DNA from: Streptomyces cylindrosporus
GTDB taxonomy: Bacteria; Actinomycetota; Actinomycetes; Streptomycetales; Streptomycetaceae
DNA length: 64,000 nt
Assembly: GCF_022698165.1 (NCBI RefSeq)
Contig: NZ_JALDAY010000014.1
Coordinates: 186,001 to 250,000 of the forward strand
Direction: 5' to 3'
Both the position numbers and the translations under genes were made by a program. Below the pieces are notes generated by a model. That model saw nothing but the letters and a program-made list of their open reading frames with translations, searched no databases and was not told the origin of the DNA. Below are positions 8,173 to 16,716 of the stretch, piece by piece (the first letter of the stretch is position 1; each line of letters starts with the position of its first letter).

Positions 8173-8736
8173 TCAGTCCGTGCCGGACACCTGAGCCTCG
8201 GCCAGACCGGCCTGCTCCAGGCAGGTCACGCCGCGCGGGGTGATGGTCCAGGCGTTGTGCCGCCACTGCCGGCTCTTCATGGCCACGCCCGCTGATGTCA
8301 GTTTGCGGCCGACGCGGCTGACCTCGGTGATGTCCACCTTGAGGCGGTCGGCGAGTTGCTCGTTGCTCAGGCCCGGCTCGCGGGCGATCTCCGTCAGGAA
8401 ACGAGCGGCGTGGCCATGGGGGTCGAGGTTGAGCTGAAGTCCGGAGGGCAGCCGGCGCAGGGCCCAGAAGGTGATGTCGATCTGGCCCAGCAGCCGGCCA
8501 CGCTGTTCGGCGACCTTGGGGTTGTCGCGGTCGGGCACGAGCTGTCCGTACAGGCGTCGCAGTCCGTCGTGGGCCGCGCGCAGAGCCGGCTCGTCGGCGG
8601 CCAGGGAGGCGTCGGTGATGAGCATGCCGAGGGCAGCGAAGGACCCCTCCGACATCCCGTAGTCCAACTGCATGTCGTCGATCAGATCCCGCACCTCGGT
8701 CGCCCTGTCGCGCCCGGCGCTCTCCCGCTCGCTCAT
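8173..8736 (-). CDS. Winged-helix DNA-binding protein
   Basis: A 187-residue protein. Residues 1-105 are helical and acidic with no recognised fold. Residues 110-180 form a winged helix-turn-helix: RFLTEIAREPGLSNEQLADR then LKVDITEVSRVGRKLTSAGV, followed by a wing with KSRQWRHNAWTITPRG. This pattern is typical of MarR/IclR-like regulators. The start at 8736 has GGGGGA 5 nt upstream; an in-frame ATG at 8784 has none. It diverges from the nitrilase-superfamily gene across a 205-bp region that is AT-richer than its surroundings. Control of that neighbour is the natural guess but is not shown by the sequence. Confidence 0.75.
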   Translation of the reverse strand: MSERESAGRDRATEVRDLIDDMQLDYGMSEGSFAALGMLITDASLAADEPALRAAHDGLRRLYGQLVPDRDNPKVAEQRGRLLGQIDITFWALRRLPSGLQLNLDPHGHAARFLTEIAREPGLSNEQLADRLKVDITEVSRVGRKLTSAGVAMKSRQWRHNAWTITPRGVTCLEQAGLAEAQVSGTD

Positions 8737-8941
8737 GGTCGTCCCCCGATCTCCAGTCCGGCGTCCCTTCCTCTCCTCCACCATGAAGCGATGTCAAGCG
8801 AGTGTCAAGTGACCGTCCATGATTCTTTGCGGAGATCACCGAGTCCCATTCGTTACACATCCATTGACACACTCAATGCGCATATGCGGCGGCCCCCGTT
8901 AACATCTGGTTCACGCGCTTCACGCATCGGGGGGATGAATC
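8737..8941. promoter_or_regulatory. AT-richer divergent promoter region
   Basis: This intergenic stretch serves the winged-helix gene (leftward) and the nitrilase-like gene (rightward). It contains TTGACA at 8864-8869, a perfect -35 hexamer on the + strand. No well-spaced -10 follows, the nearest TA-rich string being CATATG at 8881. A GGGGG ribosome-binding site precedes the ATG at 8942. The drop in GC relative to the rest of the window is obvious by eye. Confidence 0.4.
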
Positions 8942-10492
8942 ATGGAAGACAAAGCGTCGCGCGATACCGACCCTTCGATCAGCAGGGTCGAATTATCGGC
9001 GGATCCGGCCGACCTCTTCGTGATTCTTTACGATCTGCTTCCGGAAGAGCGCTTCTGTGGCAACGAAGCGATCGACTGGTTTCAGAATTCGACCGTCAGG
9101 GGATTCGCGGACCACATCTGCAAGCAGGTGCTGCGGACCGGTCGCGTCACCGAGCGGCTGCGGGGGGAGATCGCCCGCGAGATCGACAACCACGCCCACC
9201 GGGGCATGTTCGCCGCCCTCGTCGGGCTCGACTGGGCCCTTGCCGCGGCAAACCCGTTCAGCCCGGCCTACGACGAGTCGGCCATGTCCTCGCTGCGCGT
9301 CCGCTATGTCCTGCACGGCCATCTCAACAACCCGCGGGAGACGACCGGCCTCCTGTTGCCCCGCTGCGCACGGCCGGGAAAGGTCGTGTCGGAGTGGGAG
9401 CACAAGGCGGACTTCTTCGGAGTGCACCGAGTCACCCGAAGCGACTGTGATCGAATTCGACTCGAGCGGATACCGAGCCGCAATGATCCGGGATTCACGG
9501 CCGGAGAAACAGTTTCGGTCGGCGCCGTTCCCGTGCTGCAGAATTACGACGATCTGGTGTTCGAATGGCCTCGGAGGGGTCCGGGCAGGCGATACCGGAT
9601 CAGCCCTTCCAAGGATCTGGGCGACCGCTTCGGCGAGGTGATCGAGAATCTCCGGGAATCCGGCGCAGAGATAGGCGTCCTGCCCGAGAGCACGGTGTCC
9701 AAGCTGCTGGTACCGCGGTGGGAGAGCCGGCTCAGAGAGCTGCCCAAGGACAGCCGTCTGCGGTGGCTCCTGCTCGGTACCGGCCCGGTCGAGGACACCA
9801 ACCCGCCACCCAACCGGGCCGTCCTGGTGGACTGCCGTACCGGCGAGACGATCCTGGAACAGGACAAGATGGCGGGCTTCACCCTGACCGCCGACCTGGC
9901 CGAGCAGTGGCGGCTGCCCGGGGGCCCGCACCGGGGACCCGCCCGCGAGGACATCTCCCGAGGACTCGACATCACCGTGCTGGACAGCTCGCTCGGCCGC
10001 CTCGCCGTCCTGATCTGCGAGGACGTCAAGCAGGCCGTCCCCTGGGCGGCCAAGCTCCAGGCCCTCGGCGTCTCGCACATCCTCGTCCCGCTCTTCGCCG
10101 CTCCGATCCAGCGCGCGAGGGCCCAGTGGGAGCGCCAGGCAGCCCAGCGCTGCGTCGAGGAGTTCGGCGCCTGGGTGGTCCTCTCCAACAGCCTCGCCGT
10201 CGGCGCGCAGTGGGACACGCCGCCCTATCTCGAACCGGGCGACGGCTTCAACTGCGCCGTGGTGGGCCCTCCCGAGCGCAGGGCGACCACCTACACAGAG
10301 CTTTACGACACCCAGCTCTGCCGTGCCGACAGCGCCGTGGATCCCTCCCGCGTGCACTACCGCAACGGCACCCCGGTCACCGCCGAGGACGGCATGCCGC
10401 TGCCCCTTCCGAGCGTGCGAGCGGGCTGGGCGGACACGGAACCGACCTGGGCGGAAGCGGACGAGGAGCCGGATTGGGGAGAGGCCGGATAG
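8942..10492 (+). CDS. Nitrilase/carbon-nitrogen hydrolase superfamily protein with unknown N-terminal domain
   Basis: This 516-residue protein has a C-terminal region (about 190-470) with the Glu-Lys-Cys triad of the nitrilase superfamily: E249 in VLPES, K309 in EQDKMAG and C359 in VLICEDVK. Members hydrolyse or transfer at C-N bonds; the substrate is unknown here. Residues 1-190 match no domain I know. They are helical, with NEAIDWFQNSTVRGFADHIC followed by a segment around residues 86-130 rich in hydrophobics. The first half of the gene uses noticeably more A/T at third positions than the second, which suggests an acquired or chimeric origin. The C-terminal 50 residues are acidic and Trp-rich. 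The ribosome-binding site GGGGG is well spaced. The divergent winged-helix gene is the only obvious partner. Confidence 0.72.
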   Translation: MEDKASRDTDPSISRVELSADPADLFVILYDLLPEERFCGNEAIDWFQNSTVRGFADHICKQVLRTGRVTERLRGEIAREIDNHAHRGMFAALVGLDWALAAANPFSPAYDESAMSSLRVRYVLHGHLNNPRETTGLLLPRCARPGKVVSEWEHKADFFGVHRVTRSDCDRIRLERIPSRNDPGFTAGETVSVGAVPVLQNYDDLVFEWPRRGPGRRYRISPSKDLGDRFGEVIENLRESGAEIGVLPESTVSKLLVPRWESRLRELPKDSRLRWLLLGTGPVEDTNPPPNRAVLVDCRTGETILEQDKMAGFTLTADLAEQWRLPGGPHRGPAREDISRGLDITVLDSSLGRLAVLICEDVKQAVPWAAKLQALGVSHILVPLFAAPIQRARAQWERQAAQRCVEEFGAWVVLSNSLAVGAQWDTPPYLEPGDGFNCAVVGPPERRATTYTELYDTQLCRADSAVDPSRVHYRNGTPVTAEDGMPLPLPSVRAGWADTEPTWAEADEEPDWGEAG

Positions 10493-10563
10493 CGTATGCG
10501 CACCGTCGGCGGAAGGGCACCCGGACCGCGTGTCCCACCCCGGCCTCTGGAAGCACGCACGCC

Positions 10564-11670
10564 TCACGCCACCCCGTACACCCGCCGCGCGTTCCCCGCC
10601 GCCACCATCCCCGCCACCCGCTGCGCGTCCGCCAAGGACCACGCCCCCTCCGCCACCCAGCCGCCCAGCACCCGGCCCAGCGCCTCGCGGAACAGGCGGG
10701 CGGCCACCACGTGCAGTTCGGGCAGGCCGTGTGCGCCGCTGGAGAAGAGGATCTTGCCGAAGGGGGCCAGCTCCAGGAGTTCGGCGAGGACCGTGGCCGC
10801 GCGGGCGCCGGTGCGGACCAGGGCCGCGCCCGAGTCGGCGTACACGTGCGGGAAGATGCCGGCGAGATGGGCGGCGTGGCGGTGGTACGGGTAGCCGTGC
10901 AGCAGGATCAGGTCGGTGCCGAGGCCGGCCGTCGCGCGGACGAAGTCCGTCAGGAGCACGGGGTCCGTGCGGTCGATGCGCTGGCCCGGTTCGCCCAGCC
11001 CGGCGTGCAGTTGGAGGGGCAGCCCCGAGGCGACGGCGATCCACAGCAGATGCCGTAGCAGAACCGGATCGGTCAGCTCGCCGCCGACCCTGCGGCCCGC
11101 CAGCCACCGGCCCGCCGCGCCCCGCACCTCCCCCGGGCCCGGCGGCTCGGGCGCCAGCGCCAGGCCGTGCCGTACGCCCGCGACCGAGGTGAACGCGACC
11201 GCGCTGCCCGCCGCGCCGTGCACCGACTCGGCGAGGTTGGCGAGGAAGGACTCGACCGTGCCGGAGGTGTCGGCGACCTGCTCGGCGAGCAGTTCGAGCC
11301 GCACGATCTCGTGGGCGTCGGCCTCGCCCGTGGAGGCCATCTCGGAGGGGCCGATGAGGTCGCCGGGCAGGCCCGTGTCGACCAGGTAGGTCGTGATGCC
11401 GCTACCGCGCAGCAGCCTGCGGCCCGTTTCCAGTACGCCGAGTTCACGGCGGCGGGCGAGATAGCGGGCCGGGGAACAGTGCGGTTCCAGGCCGAGTAAC
11501 GGCGGGCACCAGCGTCGTACGGCGAAACCGGTCTGGGTGTCGAAGAGCGTGGTGCCGGGGGCGGGCGGGCCCTCGGTGCGCGCCAGCTGGGCCTCGAAGG
11601 TGCCGAGGCCCAGTTCCGTGCGCAGTACGCCGTGGCAGTACTGGTCCACGAGGGACGGCGTTTCGATCAT
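10564..11670 (-). CDS. Amidohydrolase superfamily (Amidohydro_2-like) protein
   Basis: The product has 368 residues if started at the ATG at 11670, which has GGGAG 6 nt upstream; a GTG at 11703 would add 11 residues. The fold signature is a TIM-barrel metal hydrolase: an N-terminal D-x-x-x-H (VDQYCHGV), LQLHAGLGE with a mid-barrel His, LLHGYPYHRH, and a late Asp in YADSG. The protein resembles the amidohydrolase domain of FluG-like proteins, sometimes found fused to glutamine synthetase, but it stands alone here. The first metal motif is imperfect (one His where two are usual), so activity is uncertain. The gene is monocistronic, and its downstream end converges on the nitrilase-like gene. 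Confidence 0.75.
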   Translation of the reverse strand: MIETPSLVDQYCHGVLRTELGLGTFEAQLARTEGPPAPGTTLFDTQTGFAVRRWCPPLLGLEPHCSPARYLARRRELGVLETGRRLLRGSGITTYLVDTGLPGDLIGPSEMASTGEADAHEIVRLELLAEQVADTSGTVESFLANLAESVHGAAGSAVAFTSVAGVRHGLALAPEPPGPGEVRGAAGRWLAGRRVGGELTDPVLLRHLLWIAVASGLPLQLHAGLGEPGQRIDRTDPVLLTDFVRATAGLGTDLILLHGYPYHRHAAHLAGIFPHVYADSGAALVRTGARAATVLAELLELAPFGKILFSSGAHGLPELHVVAARLFREALGRVLGGWVAEGAWSLADAQRVAGMVAAGNARRVYGVA

Positions 11671-11771
11671 CCGGACTCCCGCGTGGACGCTGCGCTTGCT
11701 CACAGGTCCTAACGGGTGAACGGGGCACTAGGTGTTGCTACGACACACCCCGTGCGAAACGCCGAGAGAAG

Positions 11772-12104
11772 TCAGCCGTTGCTCGGGCCGCCCAGCTGGA
11801 TCCCCGCCATCCGGGTCCACTCGTACGGACCCGTCCGCACCTTCGCCGCGAACTCGCCGTCGAAGTCCTCGTGGACCGTGATGCCGGCCTTCTCGACCGC
11901 CTTCTCGGCGATCTCGTACGAGGGTGCCACCAGGTCGCCCCAGCCGCCGTCCTCACCGACCAGGACGATCCGGGTGCCGCGTTCGCCGATGTAGGCCAGC
12001 TGCCCCTCGGCGCCGCCGTGCTCCTTGGAGAAGGCGCCGATCTGCTTCACGAGCCGGGCGATCCTGCGCTCGGCCCTCGCGTCAACCTGCTGCGTGTCTG
12101 CCAT
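11772..12104 (-). CDS. Conserved small cytoplasmic protein
   Basis: A 110-residue soluble protein. It has a helical N-terminus rich in Arg and Lys, then alternating strands and helices (AYIGERGTRIVLVGEDGGWGD, EIAEKAVEKAGITVHE) and a C-terminus ending TRMAGIQLGGPSNG. No cysteine, membrane segment or signal peptide is present. I do not recognise a named family; similar short proteins are common next to ctaB in Streptomyces as far as I recall. TAGCAT sits 7 nt before the ATG with no Shine-Dalgarno sequence, so the message is probably leaderless. Confidence 0.8.
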   Translation of the reverse strand: MADTQQVDARAERRIARLVKQIGAFSKEHGGAEGQLAYIGERGTRIVLVGEDGGWGDLVAPSYEIAEKAVEKAGITVHEDFDGEFAAKVRTGPYEWTRMAGIQLGGPSNG

Positions 12105-12111
12105 GGCCAGA

Positions 12112-12117
12112 ATGCTA
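12112..12117 (-). promoter_or_regulatory. -10 box for leaderless small protein gene
   Basis: TAGCAT on the minus strand, exactly 7 nt upstream of the ATG at 12104. No -35 is evident. Confidence 0.5.
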
Positions 12118-12174
12118 CCGACGGGTAGAGGTGAGGACGACGTGACCCTCGCCTCAGGGCCTCACCTCAGGGCC

Positions 12175-13122
12175 TCACCTGAGGAAGGGGTCCACCGCGA
12201 CGGCCACGAACAGCAGCGAGACGTACGTGATCGACCAGTGGAACAGGCGCATCTCCTTGAGCTTGCCGCCCGTCACCTCCGCCTTCGCGCGGTTCTGCAG
12301 CGCGTGCGCCTCCCAGAGCCACCAGCCGCCGGCGGCCAGGGCCACGGCCGTGTAGAACCAGCCGGTGTAGCCGAGGGGGGTGAGGAGCAGGGAGACCGCG
12401 ACCATCACCCAGCTGTAGATCACGATCTGCTTGGCGACCACCTTGTTGGAGGCGATGACCGGCAGCATCGGCACGCCCACGCGCGCGTAGTCCTCCTTGA
12501 CCTTCATGGACAGCGGCCAGTAGTGCGGCGGCGTCCAGAAGAAGATGACCAGGAAGAGGATGAGCGGCGCCCAGGAGAGCGAGTCGGTCACGGCCGACCA
12601 GCCGATGAGGACCGGCATACAGCCCGCGATGCCGCCCCACACGATGTTCTGCGAGGTACGGCGCTTGAGGATCATCGTGTAGACGACGACGTAGAAGAGG
12701 AGCGCGCCGAGGGACAGCCAGGCGGACAGCCAGTTGACGGTGAGGCCGAACAGGAGCGTCGAGACGACGGCGAGAGAGATGCCGAAGGCGAGGCACTCGC
12801 GCGGCGAGACCATGCCGGTGACCAGCGGGCGCTGCGAGGTGCGGTCCATGAGCGCGTCGATGTCGCGGTCGATGTACATGTTCAGCGCGTTGGCGCCGCC
12901 CGCCGAGAGGTAGCCGCCGACGCAGGTGAGCAGCACCAGCGTCAGGTCCGGTACGCCCTGCTGGGCGAGGAACATCACCGGAACGGTGGTGATGAGCAGG
13001 AGCTCGATGATCCGCGGCTTGGTCAGCGCCACGAACCCCTTGACACGGGCCCCGAACGGCCGGTGACGCGGGCTCTCGCTCGCACCGAGTAGACCCGCTG
13101 GACGGGATTCGACGGCCGTCAC
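12175..13122 (-). CDS. ctaB: Protoheme IX farnesyltransferase (heme O synthase)
   Basis: A 315-residue member of the UbiA prenyltransferase family. It transfers a farnesyl group to protoheme IX to give heme O, the substrate of CtaA. The first Asp-rich motif is visible as NMYIDRDIDALMDRT, and the heme O synthase signature follows in QRPLVTG and FFWTPPHYWPLSM. Nine hydrophobic segments are visible. The start is the GTG at 13122 (MTAVESRPAG) with TAGGGG about 6 nt upstream; a GTG two codons earlier is also possible. It is transcribed away from the pentose-phosphate operon, with a 350-bp shared upstream region. Confidence 0.93.
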   Translation of the reverse strand: MTAVESRPAGLLGASESPRHRPFGARVKGFVALTKPRIIELLLITTVPVMFLAQQGVPDLTLVLLTCVGGYLSAGGANALNMYIDRDIDALMDRTSQRPLVTGMVSPRECLAFGISLAVVSTLLFGLTVNWLSAWLSLGALLFYVVVYTMILKRRTSQNIVWGGIAGCMPVLIGWSAVTDSLSWAPLILFLVIFFWTPPHYWPLSMKVKEDYARVGVPMLPVIASNKVVAKQIVIYSWVMVAVSLLLTPLGYTGWFYTAVALAAGGWWLWEAHALQNRAKAEVTGGKLKEMRLFHWSITYVSLLFVAVAVDPFLR

Positions 13123-13472
13123 GCACACCCCTACAGAGACATCCCAGCGAGCCTCACCCGTGTGAAGTCCCGGTAAAGGCTCGCGCGTACCACGCCACTG
13201 TAGACGTTGCCCATACCCCGACATTCGCGGGGGTGGGGTCGTGTTGGGGAGGGTCGTACGGAAGGTCGATTGAGCACTCGGATGAGCAGCTCCGTATTCA
13301 GTTGCCGAATGCGATCTGCCCAGTCGGGAGGCGGATCCCCCGCGGGCCCGGCAGTCTGGAATGACTCGAAAAATTGCACGTACTCGCGGGGGTAGGCTCG
13401 ACAACGGCCGGTGGGCGTCCAGTGCGCCGGCATTCGACATGCGTGACATGTGGAGAGGAGCCCTGACTCAGG
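13123..13472. promoter_or_regulatory. Divergent ctaB / tkt upstream region (no gene)
   Basis: 350 bp without a convincing coding frame. On the minus strand TACAGT (13198-13203) could be a -10 for ctaB. On the plus strand TTGCAC (13374-13379) and TAGGCT (13393-13398) resemble promoter boxes, but the 13-bp spacer is too short for a standard pair. GGAGAGGAG at 13452-13460 lies 12 nt before the tkt GTG, farther than usual. No inverted repeat of note. Confidence 0.4.
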
Positions 13473-15560
13473 GTGAGCACCAAGCCGACCACCACAGACC
13501 TCGAGTGGACCGAGTTGGACCAGCGGGCCGTGGACACCGCCCGCGTCCTGGCCGCCGACGCCGTACAGAAGGTCGGCAACGGCCATCCGGGTACGGCGAT
13601 GAGCCTGGCGCCCGCCGCCTACACCCTCTTCCAGAAGGTGATGCGGCACGACCCGGCGGACCCGGAGTGGGTCGCGCGTGACCGCTTCGTGCTGTCCGCG
13701 GGCCACTCGTCCCTGACCCTCTACACGCAGCTCTACCTGGCCGGTTTCGGCCTGGAGCTGGACGACCTGAAGGCGTTCCGCACCTGGGGCTCGAAGACCC
13801 CGGGCCACCCGGAGTACGGCCACACCAAGGGCGTCGAGACCACCACCGGCCCGCTGGGCCAGGGGGTCGCCAACGCCGTGGGCATGGCCATGGCCGCCCG
13901 CTACGAGCGCGGGCTGTTCGACCCGGACGCGGCGCCGGGCGAGTCCCCCTTCGACCACTTCATCTACTGCGTCGCCGGTGACGGCTGCCTCCAGGAGGGC
14001 ATCTCCGCCGAGGCGTCCTCGCTGGCCGGCCACCAGAGGCTCGGCAACCTGATCCTGCTGTGGGACGACAACCACATCTCGATCGAGGGCGACACCGAGA
14101 CGGCCGTCTCCGAGGACACCGTCAAGCGGTACGAGGCCTACGGCTGGCATGTGCAGCGCGTCGCCCCGAAGCCGGACGGCGACCTCGACCCGCACGCCAT
14201 CTACAACGCGATCGAGGCCGCGAAGAAGGTGACGGACCGGCCGTCCTTCATCGCGATGCGCTCGATCATCGCCTGGCCCGCCCCGAACGCGCAGAACACC
14301 GAGGCCGCGCACGGCTCGGCGCTGGGTGACGACGAGGTCGCGGCCACCAAGCGAGTCCTGGGCTTCGACCCGGAGAAGTCCTTCGAGGTCTCCGACGAGG
14401 TCCTCAAGCACACCCGGCAGGCGCTGGAGCGGGGCCGCGAGGCGAAGGCCGAGTGGGAGAAGTCGTTCCAGCTGTGGCGGCAGAACAACGCCGAGCGCGC
14501 CGCCGACTTCGACCGCATCAGCAAGGGCGAGCTGCCCACCGGCTGGGAGGAGAAGGTCCCCGTCTTCGAGCCGGGCAAGGGCATCGCGACCCGTGCCGCC
14601 TCCGGCAAGGTGCTGCAGGCCCTCGGCGCGGTGATCCCCGAGCTGTGGGGCGGCTCCGCCGACCTGGCGGGCTCGAACAACACGACCATCGACAAGACGA
14701 GTTCGTTCCTGCCGGCCGACAACCCGCTGCCGGAGGCGAACCCGTACGGCCGCACGATCCACTTCGGCATCCGCGAGCACTCCATGGCCGCGGAGATGAA
14801 CGGCATCACCCTGCACGGCAACACCCGTGTCTACGGCGGTACGTTCCTGGTCTTCTCCGACTACATGCGCAACGCCGTGCGCCTGTCGGCGCTGATGCAC
14901 CTGCCGGTGACGTACGTGTGGACGCACGACTCCATCGGCCTCGGCGAGGACGGTCCCACCCACCAGCCGGTCGAGCACCTGGCCTCGCTGCGCGCCATCC
15001 CGGGCCTGAACGTGGTCCGCCCGGCCGACGCCAACGAGACCGCGATCGCCTGGCGCGAGATCCTGGGGCGCTACACCAAGGTCTTCGGCAAGGGCGCCCC
15101 GCACGGTCTGGCGCTGACCCGGCAGGGCGTGCCGGTGTACGAGCCCAACGAGGACGCGGCCAAGGGTGGTTACGTCCTGTTCGAGGCCGAGGGCGGCAAC
15201 GCGCAGGTCATCCTGATCGCCACCGGTTCCGAGGTGCACGTCGCCGTCGAGGCGCGCGAGCAGCTCCAGGCGGACGGGGTGCCGACGCGGGTCGTGTCCA
15301 TGCCGTGCGTGGAGTGGTTCGAGGAGCAGGAGCAGGGGTACCGGGACAGCGTTCTGCCGCCGCAGGTGAAGGCGCGGGTCGCGGTCGAGGCCGGGATCGG
15401 TCTCACCTGGCACAAGTACGTCGGGGAGGCCGGTCGCATCGTTTCCCTGGAGCACTTCGGTGCTTCCGCCGACGGCAAGGTGCTCTTCCAGGAGTTCGGC
15501 TTCACTGCCGAGAACGTGGCCGCCAAGGCGCGGGAATCCCTCGCCGCCGCCCAGCGCTGA
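13473..15560 (+). CDS. tkt: Transketolase
   Basis: A 695-residue thiamine-diphosphate enzyme that moves two-carbon units between pentose, heptose and triose phosphates. The ThDP/Mg site reads GDGCLQEGISAEASSLAG then NLILLWDDN. The substrate-binding stretch HTKGVETTTGPLGQG and the C-terminal transketolase signature (GEDGPTHQPVEHL) are intact. Length is normal for the family. It is the first gene of the run tkt-tal-zwf-opcA-pgl, all on the plus strand and tightly spaced (33 bp to tal), so the oxidative and non-oxidative branches are probably co-expressed. The GTG start at 13473 is supported by the N-terminal sequence typical of actinobacterial transketolase. Confidence 0.96.
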   Translation: MSTKPTTTDLEWTELDQRAVDTARVLAADAVQKVGNGHPGTAMSLAPAAYTLFQKVMRHDPADPEWVARDRFVLSAGHSSLTLYTQLYLAGFGLELDDLKAFRTWGSKTPGHPEYGHTKGVETTTGPLGQGVANAVGMAMAARYERGLFDPDAAPGESPFDHFIYCVAGDGCLQEGISAEASSLAGHQRLGNLILLWDDNHISIEGDTETAVSEDTVKRYEAYGWHVQRVAPKPDGDLDPHAIYNAIEAAKKVTDRPSFIAMRSIIAWPAPNAQNTEAAHGSALGDDEVAATKRVLGFDPEKSFEVSDEVLKHTRQALERGREAKAEWEKSFQLWRQNNAERAADFDRISKGELPTGWEEKVPVFEPGKGIATRAASGKVLQALGAVIPELWGGSADLAGSNNTTIDKTSSFLPADNPLPEANPYGRTIHFGIREHSMAAEMNGITLHGNTRVYGGTFLVFSDYMRNAVRLSALMHLPVTYVWTHDSIGLGEDGPTHQPVEHLASLRAIPGLNVVRPADANETAIAWREILGRYTKVFGKGAPHGLALTRQGVPVYEPNEDAAKGGYVLFEAEGGNAQVILIATGSEVHVAVEAREQLQADGVPTRVVSMPCVEWFEEQEQGYRDSVLPPQVKARVAVEAGIGLTWHKYVGEAGRIVSLEHFGASADGKVLFQEFGFTAENVAAKARESLAAAQR

Positions 15561-15593
15561 CGCTCACATACGACACGTAGGAGATGTAATTCC

Positions 15594-16712
15594 ATGACAG
15601 ACGCACTCAAGCGCCTCTCCGAGGAAGGCGTCGCGATCTGGCTGGACGACCTGTCGCGCAAGCGGATCACGTCCGGCAACCTCGCCGAGCTGATCGACCA
15701 GCAGCACGTCGTGGGCGTCACCACCAACCCGACGATCTTCCAGAAGGCGATCTCCGAGGGCGACGGCTACGACCAGCAGCTGTCGGACCTCGCCGCGCGC
15801 AAGGTCACCGTCGAAGAGGCCATCCGCATGATCACCACGGCGGACGTCCGCGACGCCGCCGACATCCTGCGCCCGGTCTTCGACGCCACCGACGGCCAGG
15901 ACGGCCGCGTGTCGATCGAGGTCGACCCGCGTCTCGCCCACAACACCAAGGCGACCGTCGCCGAGGCCAAGCAGCTGGCCTGGCTGGTGGACCGGCCGAA
16001 CACGCTCATCAAGATCCCGGCCACCGAGGCGGGCCTCCCGGCGATCACCGAGACCATCGGCCTCGGCATCAGCGTCAACGTCACGCTGATCTTCTCCCTG
16101 GAGCGCTACCGCAAGGTCATGGACGCCTACCTGTCCGGCCTGGAGAAGGCCAAGGAGCGCGGCCTGGACCTGTCGAAGATCCACTCCGTGGCGTCCTTCT
16201 TCGTGTCCCGCGTGGACACCGAGATCGACAAGCGGCTGGACGCGCTGGGCACCGACGAGGCCAAGGCGCTGCGCGGCAAGGCCGCCGTCGCCAACGCCCG
16301 CCTGGCCTACCAGGCCTACGAGGAGGTCTTCTCCTCGGACCGCTGGAGCCGGCTGGAGAACGCGGGCGCCCGCAAGCAGCGTCCGCTGTGGGCCTCGACC
16401 GGCGTGAAGGACCCGGCGTACAAGCCGACCCTCTACGTCGACGACCTGGTGGCGCCGAACACGGTGAACACCATGCCGGAGGCCACCCTGCACGCCACCG
16501 AGGAGAGCGGCTCGATCACCGGCAACACCATCGCCGGCACGTACGAGCAGGCCCGCGCCGACATCGACGCCGTCGAGAAGCTCGGCATCTCGTACGACGA
16601 CGTGGTGCAGCTCCTGGAGGACGAGGGCGTCGAGAAGTTCGAGGCGTCCTGGAACGACCTGCTCAAGTCGACCGAGGCGGAGCTGGAGCGCCTCGCCCCC
16701 TCGGAGGGCTGA
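15594..16712 (+). CDS. tal: Transaldolase
   Basis: A 372-residue class I aldolase-type enzyme that transfers dihydroxyacetone units from sedoheptulose 7-phosphate to glyceraldehyde 3-phosphate. The Schiff-base lysine is in the conserved stretch TLIKIPATEAGLPAI. TTNPTIFQKAI near the N-terminus is the other family signature. It is the longer actinobacterial/cyanobacterial type that pairs with OpcA operons. AGGAG precedes the ATG. The stop is 4 bp from the TTG start of zwf, and the end of tal supplies the zwf ribosome-binding site. Confidence 0.96.
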   Translation: MTDALKRLSEEGVAIWLDDLSRKRITSGNLAELIDQQHVVGVTTNPTIFQKAISEGDGYDQQLSDLAARKVTVEEAIRMITTADVRDAADILRPVFDATDGQDGRVSIEVDPRLAHNTKATVAEAKQLAWLVDRPNTLIKIPATEAGLPAITETIGLGISVNVTLIFSLERYRKVMDAYLSGLEKAKERGLDLSKIHSVASFFVSRVDTEIDKRLDALGTDEAKALRGKAAVANARLAYQAYEEVFSSDRWSRLENAGARKQRPLWASTGVKDPAYKPTLYVDDLVAPNTVNTMPEATLHATEESGSITGNTIAGTYEQARADIDAVEKLGISYDDVVQLLEDEGVEKFEASWNDLLKSTEAELERLAPSEG

Positions 16713-16716
16713 AACC

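Noticed and set aside
13131..15455. Long open frame on the minus strand opposite transketolase
   Set aside because: It is the complement of a clearly real gene and reads as Val/Leu/Arg-rich low-complexity protein, the usual antisense artefact of high-GC coding DNA.
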